The translations under genes and the position numbers were made by a program. From Rhodoblastus sp963727035 (GTDB taxonomy: Bacteria; Pseudomonadota; Alphaproteobacteria; Rhizobiales; Beijerinckiaceae), in the NCBI GenBank assembly GCA_963727035.1, contig CAVSEY010000006.1, positions 124,001 to 188,000 on the forward strand: a DNA stretch of 64,000 nt, in the 5' to 3' direction. The notes beneath the pieces are model-generated. The model saw only the letters and a list, made by a program, of their open reading frames with translations. It searched no databases and was not told the origin of the DNA. Shown piece by piece: positions 17,090-27,255 of this stretch (position 1 is its first letter; the number at the start of each line of letters is the position of its first letter).

Positions 17090-17973
17090 CCATCGCGGAC
17101 CCGACCCCGCTTTTCCGGGCGAATCTGACGCTCGCGCAAGCCCGGTTGCTGCTTGCGCGGCGTCTCGCCGAGGCGGGGAAGGAGCCCGCCGCGCTGGAGG
17201 CGCGCCATCTCATCGAAGGCGCGACCGGATTGAGTTCGCTCGATCTCCTGACGCGCGCCGACGGGCCGTTGGGCGACGAACACGCGGCGCGGCTGCAAGA
17301 ACTTGTAGAGCGGCGCCTGCAAGACGAGCCCGTATCGCGGATCCTCGGCCGCAGCGGGTTTTACGGCCTCGACCTTATGGTGACGCCGGACGTGCTCGAC
17401 CCGAGGGCGGACACGGAAAGCCTCGTTGACGCGGCGCTGACCTTTCTGCGCGAGACGCAGGTTTCGAGCCCCCGAATTCTGGACCTTGGAACGGGCTCAG
17501 GCGCGATTCTCTGCGCCATCCTGCGATCTGTTTCGGACGCCCAGGGACTCGGCGTCGATCTGTCGCGGGCCGCATGCGCCGTCGCCCGGAAAAACCTCGA
17601 ACTGTGCGGCCTCGCCGATCGAGGATCGATCGTTTGCGGCGATTGGGCCGATGCGATTGGCGCGAGCTTCGACCTCATCGTCTCCAATCCCCCCTATGTC
17701 GGTCTCGCGGAAGCCGCGGCGCTCGAGCCGGAAGTCGCCCAATTCGATCCGCCGCTGGCCCTTTTCGCCGGGGAGGATGGCTTGAATTGCTACCGACGAT
17801 TGGCAAGCGACATCGCCCGGCTGCTCAAACCGGGCGGCGGCGCCTTTCTTGAGATCGGCTGGCGGCAGGCGCAAGCCGTCGGCGAGATTCTTTCCCGAGG
17901 CGGCTTTCGCCACGTCGCCATTGGCAAGGACTTGGGCGGGCGCGATCGCGTCGTGGCTGTCCGAAAGGATTGA
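17086..17973 (+). CDS. prmC: Peptide chain release factor N5-glutamine methyltransferase
   Basis: PrmC methylates the Gln of the GGQ motif in release factors RF1 and RF2. The SAM site (RILDLGTGSGAILCAIL) and the catalytic NPPY (LIVSNPPYVGL) are intact. The N-terminal helical RF-binding domain (ARLLLARRLAEAG...EARHLI) is also present. No ATG or GTG lies at the right place. CTG at 17086, overlapping the htpG stop as CTGA, yields SLTIADPTPLF..., with GGGAG close upstream; it is a diverged relative of the usual ATGA junction. The length is about 295 residues. The start therefore needs caution, but the family call is firm. Confidence 0.88.
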   Translation: MTIADPTPLFRANLTLAQARLLLARRLAEAGKEPAALEARHLIEGATGLSSLDLLTRADGPLGDEHAARLQELVERRLQDEPVSRILGRSGFYGLDLMVTPDVLDPRADTESLVDAALTFLRETQVSSPRILDLGTGSGAILCAILRSVSDAQGLGVDLSRAACAVARKNLELCGLADRGSIVCGDWADAIGASFDLIVSNPPYVGLAEAAALEPEVAQFDPPLALFAGEDGLNCYRRLASDIARLLKPGGGAFLEIGWRQAQAVGEILSRGGFRHVAIGKDLGGRDRVVAVRKD

Positions 17974-18006
17974 AATGATTTTGGGCCCGACTTCTCCGGC
18001 GGCCGA

Positions 18007-18048
18007 AAAGTTTGGCCTGGAAAGTTTGGCCTGGAAAGTTTGGGCTTG
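18007..18048. repeat. Three tandem 14-base direct repeats
   Basis: AAAGTTTGGCCTGG occurs at 18007-18020 and 18021-18034, followed by a variant AAAGTTTGGGCTTGG from 18035. This is a short minisatellite directly after prmC. It could serve as a binding array or simply be slippage-derived. Confidence 0.8.
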
Positions 18049-18346
18049 GCGCGGAGCAAAAAAACGTCTAGAGTCTTCATAAGAAACGCTTCGTTGCCTT
18101 AATCGACGTTACGGCTCGGATGAGTTTTTGGTTGGCCCCGCGGAGCGGGATTTCAAGGTCGCGCCAAAAGTTCTCCTGTTTATGAGCCACGAAGAGAGCA
18201 ATGTAGCTCGGTCGCCGACTCCCTGAACGGATCTGAGAGACTGGAAGCAAGTTTGCGGAAGTTCGCAGACATGCCCGACGTGGCAAAACCGCCGCAACTT
18301 CGCCGCTGTCATGGCTGGCCGGAGCGGCCTGCGAAGAAACGTTAAA

Positions 18347-18444
18347 GCATATTCCCGAAGGGTCGGTGGACTTTTCGGATCGGGATATGCGTCAAAACAA
18401 TGGAAAACAGAGCGCGTTCGACTCTTGGATTTGCGAGCGCGCTT
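18347..18444. repeat. Dispersed two-hairpin intergenic repeat, family A, copy 2
   Basis: This copy keeps GCATATTCCCGAA at its left end, TTTTCGG and ATATGCGTCAAAACAATG in the middle, and GAGCGCGTTCGACTCT...GAGCGCGCT at the right. Order and spacing match the copy at 3794-3892, with scattered substitutions and the right hairpin partly mispaired. It ends about 45 bases before the DUF4167 start. Confidence 0.8.
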
Positions 18445-18490
18445 TGGCGGGAGCTTCCTCGCCTTGGTGGCGAATATTCAGGAACTGTCT

Positions 18491-19471
18491 ATGAGACCTG
18501 GTCAGAACAAGCGTATGCGTGGTCGGAATAATCGCAAGGGCCCGAATCCGTTGACGCGGACCTACGAGTCCAATGGCCCAGATGTCAAGATTCGCGGCAC
18601 TGTGCAGCATATCGCGGAAAAATATCTGCAACTGGCGCGGGACGCGCAATCTTCCGGCGATTCGATCGTCGCCGAGAATTACCTTCAGCACGCGGAACAT
18701 TATTTCCGCATCATTGCCGCGGCGCAGGTCGCCCAGCAGCAGGCCCAGACGGGCTATGGCCGCGGCGCCGAGGATTTCGACGAGACGGACGAGGACGACG
18801 ATTTCGTGGCCTTGCCGGATCGTTTCGCCTCCCCCTTGGAGCGGTCCCCGCAGCCTCCGGCTTCGAACAACGCCCAGCCGAATGTTCCGGCCGGCGGTTT
18901 TGGACAGCAGCCGCAACCATATTTCGATCGCCCCGCTTTCGCGCCCGAAGCCCAGGAACGTAACCAGGAGCGCGGCCAAGAACGCGGCCAAGAACGCGGC
19001 CAAGACCGCAGCCAAGAGCGCGGTCAGGACCGCAACCAGGAGCGCCACCACGACCGTCCCGGCCGTGGCGACCGAAGGTTCGGCCAGCAGGGCGACCGCC
19101 AACAGGATCACGGCCGTCAGCGTTTCCGTGACCAGCAGCCGCCGCGCCCCATCCCTGGCCCCGGTTTGCAGGAACAGCCGCGCGTCGATTTCGAGCCGAT
19201 CAATCCGGGGCTGCCCGCCTTCATAACATCGCCGACGCGCCCATCGCCGGCGGCCCCCTTCGCGGCGCCGGAGCCCTCCGCCGTCGACGCCGACTCGGCG
19301 GAACAACCTTTCATGGCTGCGCCCCCGCCCGAATTTCCGGGCGGACCGAACGACGGCGAGTCCGAGAACCGGTTTCATCTCCGCCCGCGCCGCCGCCGGC
19401 GCCCCCGCATGGACAATGGCGGAGACGGCGCCGATGACGCTCCCGTCGCCGAAACCAATTCGGCGGAATAG
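18491..19471 (+). CDS. DUF4167 domain protein, probable RNA-associated
   Basis: The first 90 residues form the DUF4167 domain found in alphaproteobacteria (MRPGQNKRMRGRNNRKGPNP, then IRGTVQHIAEKYLQLARDAQ and NYLQHAEHYFRI). The remainder is disordered: acidic, then a QERGQERGQDR tandem array encoded by near-12-base units at about 18960-19060, and finally a basic RPRRRRRPRM tail. The very basic ends and the RG-like repeats suggest nucleic-acid binding, but no function is established. The ATG at 18491 begins the domain; the frame upstream is non-coding repeat sequence. Synteny prmC-DUF4167-clpB is common in the order. Confidence 0.85.
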   Translation: MRPGQNKRMRGRNNRKGPNPLTRTYESNGPDVKIRGTVQHIAEKYLQLARDAQSSGDSIVAENYLQHAEHYFRIIAAAQVAQQQAQTGYGRGAEDFDETDEDDDFVALPDRFASPLERSPQPPASNNAQPNVPAGGFGQQPQPYFDRPAFAPEAQERNQERGQERGQERGQDRSQERGQDRNQERHHDRPGRGDRRFGQQGDRQQDHGRQRFRDQQPPRPIPGPGLQEQPRVDFEPINPGLPAFITSPTRPSPAAPFAAPEPSAVDADSAEQPFMAAPPPEFPGGPNDGESENRFHLRPRRRRRPRMDNGGDGADDAPVAETNSAE

Positions 19472-19491
19472 GGCCGGATCGCCCTGACCAC

Positions 19492-19526
19492 AACGGCGGC
19501 CGGAATGGCCGCCGTTTTGTTTTTTC
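19492..19526 (+). terminator. Intrinsic terminator after the DUF4167 gene
   Basis: AACGGCGGCC (19492-19501) pairs with GGCCGCCGTT (19507-19516) around GGAAT and is followed by TTGTTTTTT. It separates the DUF4167 gene from clpB. Confidence 0.88.
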
Positions 19527-19665
19527 CATCGTTCGGCATTCGCTTCGGCTTGGCCTTTTAAATCCGGCCTCCCTTCCCATATCTTTTTCAGGCCGCTTTT
19601 CGGGGCCGAAATTGACGCGATTTTCTCGCCGTTCGGGAGGAAATCGTGGGCTGAGGAGGACGAAA

Positions 19666-22293
<2,628 letters not shown>

Positions 22294-22326
22294 TCTGAAC
22301 AAGGAGGGCGGCCCGGCCCGCCCTCC

Positions 22327-23202
22327 TTATTTCAACCAGCCCGTCGCCACGCCGGCGATCAGCACGACGCCGATGACGAAGCGATAGACGACGAAGGGCC
22401 AGGACGAAAAGCGCTCGAGAATCCGCATCAGCCCCCAGATCGCCACGAAAGCGGAGATCGAGGCCACGCCGACGCCGACGCCGAGGATCATCCAGCCTTC
22501 CGCCGGCAGATGGGCCTTGTGCAGCTCGTAAATTTCCTTGACCCCCGCGAGGAAGATCGCCGGCAGTCCCAGAAGAAACGAGAAGCGCGCCGCCTCGTCG
22601 CGCTCCAGATCGAGGAACATGGCCGCCGTCAGGGTCGAGCCGGAGCGCGACACGCCCGGAATCAGCGCGCCGACCTGGGCGAGGCCGACGATCATTGCGT
22701 CCTTGAGCGAAACATTGTCCAAAGTGCGCCGATGCGCGCAACCTCGTTCGGCCACGGCAAGAAGCAGCGACATGACGATGCTGGAGGCGCCGATCACCCA
22801 CAGGCTGCGGAAGGACGACCCGCAGGTGTTGAGCCCTTTCGACAGGATCACGCCGAATATCACGATCGGCAGGGTCGCCAGCATGATCCAGACGGTGAAG
22901 CGGAAATGCCAGTCCTTGAAATCGCGACGGCGTATCGCCCCGATCGAGCCGAACACCAATCCGCGCACGTCGCTCCAGAAATAGGAAACGACGGCCGCCA
23001 GCGCGGCCACCTGCATGGCGGCGGAAAAGGCCGAACCGGGATCCTGCCAGCCCAGCATAGCGGGAACGATGCGCATATGCGCGGTAGAGGAGATCGGCAG
23101 TAGCTCGGTGATGCCCTGTACGACGCCGAGCGCCGCAACCTTGGCGAAGCCTAGATCGATGAATCCCGTGTCCAAACCATGGGTGCAGGCTCCAGCCGAC
23201 AT
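22327..23202 (-). CDS. uppP: Undecaprenyl-diphosphatase (BacA/UppP family)
   Basis: This inner-membrane phosphatase recycles undecaprenyl diphosphate to the monophosphate carrier for peptidoglycan and other glycans. The family motifs are present: GVVQGITELLPISSTAH (with E and the SS-H motif) and GALIPGVSRSGSTLTAAM. About eight hydrophobic helices are visible. The ATG at 23202 follows GGAGGG at correct spacing, giving 291 residues. Its end faces the clpB stop, only 33 bases away, so the two genes are convergent. Confidence 0.95.
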   Translation of the reverse strand: MSAGACTHGLDTGFIDLGFAKVAALGVVQGITELLPISSTAHMRIVPAMLGWQDPGSAFSAAMQVAALAAVVSYFWSDVRGLVFGSIGAIRRRDFKDWHFRFTVWIMLATLPIVIFGVILSKGLNTCGSSFRSLWVIGASSIVMSLLLAVAERGCAHRRTLDNVSLKDAMIVGLAQVGALIPGVSRSGSTLTAAMFLDLERDEAARFSFLLGLPAIFLAGVKEIYELHKAHLPAEGWMILGVGVGVASISAFVAIWGLMRILERFSSWPFVVYRFVIGVVLIAGVATGWLK

Positions 23203-23286
23203 CGAATCCCTCCGCCGAATCACAGGATGCGCCTCCGACAGTTTTTGCAAAACCGCCAGAAGCTTGCAATCGCGGCGGACTTGAAT

Positions 23287-25270
23287 TCACACGGAAGCGG
23301 CGCTGTTCTCCACGACACGCACGATGTCGGCCATGATCGCGTTCAGCTCGTAGTCCTTTGGCGTGTAAACCGCGGCGACGCCTTCGGCGAGCAACAGTTT
23401 TTCGTCCTCCGGCGGGATGATGCCGCCGACGATCACCGGCACGTCGGCAATGCCCTGGGCTTTCATGCGCTCCAGAACGTCACGGACCAGCGGCACATGC
23501 GACCCCGACAGGATCGAAAGCCCGACGACATGGACGCCTTCCTCGAGCGCCGCGTTGACGATCTCGGCGGGCGTGAGGCGGATGCCCTCGTAGACGACTT
23601 CCATTCCGGCGTCGCGCGCCCGGACCGCGATCTGCTCCGCCCCGTTGGAATGGCCGTCGAGGCCCGGCTTTCCGACCAGGAGCTTGATGCGCCGGCCGAG
23701 CTTCTTCGACACACGTTCGACCTCGGCGCGAACCGGATCGAGCGCGCCGCCCGATTGCCGCGCGCTGCGGCCGACGCCCGTGGGCGCGCGGAATTCCCCG
23801 AAAACGTCACGCAAGGTCTGGCCCCATTCGCCGGTGGTCACCCCCGCCTTGGCGGCGGCGATCGACGGCTCCATGATATTGCGGCCTTCCTGCGCCGCCG
23901 CGCGCAGATCGGCAAGCGCCTTGGCGACCGCCGCGCCATCGCGCTGCGCCCGCCACGCCTCAAGCCGCTCGATCTGCTCGGCTTCGACCTCGTGCCGCAC
24001 GACCAGGACCGCGCCATCGCCCGTGGTGAGCGGCGAAGGCTCGGTTTCGATGAATTTGTTGACGCCGACGACGATCTGTTCGCCCAACTCGATCGCCTCC
24101 AGCCGCCGCGTGTTGGATTCGACGAGCTTGGACTTGAGATAACCGGTTTCGACCGCGGCGACCGCGCCGCCCATGGCGTCGATCGCGGCAAGTTCGGCCA
24201 TGGCTTCTTTTTTGAGCGCATCGACCTTTTTGGCCAGTTCAACCGAGCCGTCGAAAAGGTCGCCATATTCCAGCAGATCGGTTTCGTAAGCCAGAATCTG
24301 CTGCAGGCGCAGCGACCATTGCTGGTCGAAGGGCCGGGGCAGGCCCAGGGCCTCGTTCCAGGCGGGGAGCTGGACGGCGCGCGCCCGCGCCTTTTTCGAC
24401 AGGACGACGGCCAGGGTTTCGATCAGGATGCGATAAACGTTGTTTTCAGGCTGCTGCTCGGTCAGCCCCAGCGAATTGACCTGAACGCCATAACGGAAAC
24501 GGCGGAATTTCTCCTCCTTCACGCCGTAGCGGTCGCGGGTGAGTTCGTCCCAAAGCTCGGTGAAAGCGCGGACCTTGGCCAATTCGGTGACGAAGCGCAT
24601 GCCGGCGTTGAGGAAGAAGGAAATCCGCCCGACCACCTCGCCGAAATCGGCCTGCGAAACCTCGCCCGAATTCTTGACCATGTCGAGAATGGCGACCGCC
24701 GTCGCCAGCGCATAGGAGAGTTCCTGGACCGGGGTCGCGCCGGCTTCCTGCAGATGATAGGAGCAGACGTTCATCGGGTTCCATTTCGGAACCTCTTTCG
24801 TCGTGAACAGGATCACGTCCTTGGTCAGCCGCAGCGACGGGCCGGGCGGAAAGACATAGGTCCCGCGCGACAGATATTCCTTGATGATGTCGTTCTGCGT
24901 CGTGCCCTGCAGGGCGAAGCGAGGCGCTTCCTGAGCGTCGGCGGCGGCGATATAAAGCGCAAGCAGCCAGGGCGCGGTCGCGTTGATCGTCATCGACGTG
25001 TTCATCTTCGCGATCGGGATGCCGTCGAACAAGGCCTTCATGTCGCCGAGATGGGAAACCGGCACGCCGACCTTGCCGACCTCGCCGCGCGACAGGGGAT
25101 GGTCGGAATCGTAACCGGTCTGCGTCGGCAGGTCGAAAGCGATGGACAGGCCGGTCTGGCCCTTGGCGAGGTTGTTCCGGTAAAGCTTGTTCGAACTCGA
25201 CCGCCGTCGAATGACCCGCATAGGTCCGGAAAATCCAGGGCTTGTCGCGGCCGGGATCTGTCGTCGTCAT
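23287..25270 (-). CDS. ecm: Ethylmalonyl-CoA mutase, one frameshift near the N-terminus
   Basis: This coenzyme B12-dependent mutase converts (2R)-ethylmalonyl-CoA to methylsuccinyl-CoA in the ethylmalonyl-CoA pathway. The catalytic barrel (TGLSIAFDLPTQTGYDSDH, MNTSMTINATA) and a C-terminal cobalamin-binding domain with the DxHxxG motif (GLDGHSNGAE) are in one chain. The true start is the ATG at 25270 (MTTTDPGRDKPWIFRTYAGHST). One extra A:T pair at about 25194 throws the frame off; removing it gives AVESNKLYRNNLAKG, matching the family. The corrected length is 660 residues, nearer Ecm than the longer methylmalonyl-CoA mutase. Its pathway partner ccr is divergent next door, which supports Ecm over Mcm. 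Confidence 0.88.
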
Positions 25271-25685
25271 CGGAACCTCACTTTTGCGCGCGGCGCTCGC
25301 CCCTCACATTGTCCGGGCCAGAATTCCTGTCCAGAATTCCTATAATGGATTTGCCTCGCTTTGTTGCATGGCACAATCGCTCCGCCCGCTGCGACTTTAG
25401 AATGACCCGACGCGCCTCCCGCGAGGTTAATATGCTGATTTGTGAATGTTTTTAATATCTCAGCGCAAGGGCGCCGACTTTAGCACGAGGCAAAAAGTCG
25501 GGCATGCGCTCGCCAAATACGGATATTATGTATATTGCCGCGCAAGGGTCCAACGCGGTCGCACAAATTCCCTGGAACGTGCGGGGGGCAAGGTTTCGCG
25601 GGACGAGGATGGAAAGACCCGTCCGAAAGTCTGCTTGAAAAATCCCTGCGACGATTTCAGCGGTCATTCACGACAGGAGTCAGTG
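25271..25685. other. Divergent promoter region between ecm and ccr
   Basis: About 415 bases separate the two divergently transcribed genes of the pathway. Two tandem 13-base units, CCAGAATTCCTRT, lie at 25318-25343, directly joined to a TATAAT at 25341-25346. No convincing small gene is present, though the ccr frame stays open upstream to 25446. Confidence 0.65.
25318..25346. promoter_or_regulatory. Tandem operator-like repeats with a -10-like box
   Basis: CCAGAATTCCTGT (25318-25330) and CCAGAATTCCTAT (25331-25343) are head-to-tail repeats, each centred on the palindrome GAATTC, and the second runs into TATAAT. Such a pair in a divergent promoter could bind a dimeric repressor. The TetR-type CcrR is known to regulate ccr in Methylobacterium; whether it acts here is inference. 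Confidence 0.4.
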
Positions 25686-26984
25686 TTGAGCAATCAATCG
25701 CCGACGGCGGGCGGCGCGGGAGCCGCAAACCAGCCGGTCCTCAAGGATCTGTATGACATCGGAGAGATTCCGCCGCTTGGCCATGTGCCGAAGAACATGC
25801 ACGCCTGGGTCATTCGCAAGGAGCGGCATGGCCCTCCGGAAAGCGCGATGCAGCTCGAAGTCGTCCCGACCTGGGAGCTGGACAGTCATGACGTCCTCGT
25901 CCTCGTCATGGCGGCGGGCGTCAATTACAACGGCGTCTGGGCGGCGCTCGGCGAGCCCATCTCGACGCTCGACGTGCACAAGCTGCCCTATCATATCGCC
26001 GGTTCCGACGCGTCCGGCATCGTCTGGGCGATCGGCTCGAAAGTGAAGCGCTGGAAGGTCGGCGACGAAGTCGTCGTCCACTGCAACCAGGACGACGGCG
26101 ACGACGAGGAATGCAACGGCGGCGATCCGATGTTCTCGGCGTCGCAACGGATCTGGGGCTATGAGACCCCCGACGGCTCCTTCTCGCAATTCTGCCGGGT
26201 GCAGGATCGTCAATTGATGGTGCGCCCCAAACATCTCACCTGGGAAGAAAGCGCCTGTTACACGCTGACCCTGGCGACGGCCTACCGGATGCTGTTCGGC
26301 CATGAGCCCCACCGCCTGAAGCCCGGCGACAATGTCCTGGTCTGGGGCGCTTCCGGCGGCCTCGGCGTTTTCGGCGTGCAGCTGATCGCAGCGGCGGGCG
26401 CCAATGCGATCGGCGTCATCTCCGACGAATCCAAGCGCGATTATGTCCTTTCGCTTGGCGCCAAGGGCGTCGTCAATCGCAAGGACTTCAAATGCTGGGG
26501 CCAGCTGCCCAAGGTCAATTCCACCGAATACAACGACTGGCTCAAGGAAGCGCGGCGTTTCGGCAAGGCGATCTGGGAGATTACCGGCAAGAAGGACGTC
26601 GATATCGTCTTCGAGCATCCTGGCGAGGCGACTTTCCCGGTTTCAACCCTTGTGGTGAAGCGCGGCGGCATGGTTGTGTTCTGCGCCGGCACCTCCGGTT
26701 TCAACCTGACCTTCGACGCCCGTTATGTCTGGATGCGCCAGAAGCGCATTCAGGGTTCGCATTTCGCCCATCTGAAACAGGCGGCGGCGGCCAATAATTT
26801 CGTCGTCGACCGGCGCGTCGATCCCTGCATGTCCGAGGTTTTCCCCTGGGACAAGATTCCGGCCGCCCACACCAAAATGTGGAAAAACCAGCACGCGCCC
26901 GGCAATATGGCGGTTCTGGTCAACGCGACCCAGACCGGTCTGCGGACGTTGGAAGATGTGACCGACGCCGGCAAGCGGCGCTGA
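25686..26984 (+). CDS. ccr: Crotonyl-CoA carboxylase/reductase
   Basis: The enzyme reductively carboxylates crotonyl-CoA with NADPH and CO2 to (2S)-ethylmalonyl-CoA, the committed step of the ethylmalonyl-CoA pathway. It is a medium-chain reductase: a GroES-like N-terminal part (VMAAGVNYNGVWAALGEPI) precedes the nucleotide fold (VWGASGGLGVFGVQL). The family segments ESACYTLTLATAYRML and IVFEHPGEATFPVS are present. A TTG at 25686, six bases after AGGAG, is preferred to the adjacent GTG at 25683 and gives 432 residues, as usual. The frame is intact. Confidence 0.95.
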   Translation: MSNQSPTAGGAGAANQPVLKDLYDIGEIPPLGHVPKNMHAWVIRKERHGPPESAMQLEVVPTWELDSHDVLVLVMAAGVNYNGVWAALGEPISTLDVHKLPYHIAGSDASGIVWAIGSKVKRWKVGDEVVVHCNQDDGDDEECNGGDPMFSASQRIWGYETPDGSFSQFCRVQDRQLMVRPKHLTWEESACYTLTLATAYRMLFGHEPHRLKPGDNVLVWGASGGLGVFGVQLIAAAGANAIGVISDESKRDYVLSLGAKGVVNRKDFKCWGQLPKVNSTEYNDWLKEARRFGKAIWEITGKKDVDIVFEHPGEATFPVSTLVVKRGGMVVFCAGTSGFNLTFDARYVWMRQKRIQGSHFAHLKQAAAANNFVVDRRVDPCMSEVFPWDKIPAAHTKMWKNQHAPGNMAVLVNATQTGLRTLEDVTDAGKRR

Positions 26985-26999
26985 CCTGTCAAGCAGATC

Positions 27000-27019
27000 G
27001 GCGGGACCTTTGTCCCGCC
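27000..27019 (+). terminator. Hairpin after ccr, possible terminator
   Basis: GGCGGGAC (27000-27007) pairs with GTCCCGCC (27012-27019) around CTTT. A poor T-tract follows (GCGCGCTTTTAG further on), so termination here is only possible. Confidence 0.4.
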
Positions 27020-27183
27020 CGTCGTGCAGCGCGCTTTTAGCATGTATTCGAGCTTTATTCCAGCGTGAATCAAGCGCCATGGCGACATATTTACTATATA
27101 TGACATCATGAGATATTTGCGAGACTTCGCGATAAACTAGCGTATTTCACATTCATGTTTCTATCTGCCCGCCATCCACAAAG

Positions 27184-27199
27184 TTAAACAAACGTTAAC
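27184..27199 (+). promoter_or_regulatory. Full CtrA-type box upstream of ftsK
   Basis: TTAA-ACAAACG-TTAAC matches the CtrA consensus TTAA-N7-TTAA with the extra C. It lies 57 bases before the ftsK start, in an unusually AT-rich stretch. CtrA is the cell-cycle master regulator of alphaproteobacteria, so cell-cycle control of ftsK is a reasonable inference. Confidence 0.6.
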
Positions 27200-27255
27200 C
27201 GATCGCTTTTACCATTCGCGTTGAATTTCTGGCGCGAACTGTCCGGACCCTGCCC

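Larger units (their letters stand above)
17974..18490. other. Long intergenic region with two kinds of repeat
   Basis: About 515 bases lie between prmC and the DUF4167 gene. They hold three tandem 14-base units at 18007-18048 and a family A two-hairpin repeat at 18347-18444. The stretch between (about 18080-18340) shows only short unsupported frames on the minus strand. Confidence 0.65.

Noticed and set aside
19549..19582. RpoH promoter for clpB (CTTGG ... CCCATAT)
   Set aside because: The spacing between the boxes is well outside the 17-18 base range, so I did not list it.
23179..25455. 758-codon plus-strand frame across ecm
   Set aside because: It is antisense to Ecm, whose motifs are clear; no homology is visible.
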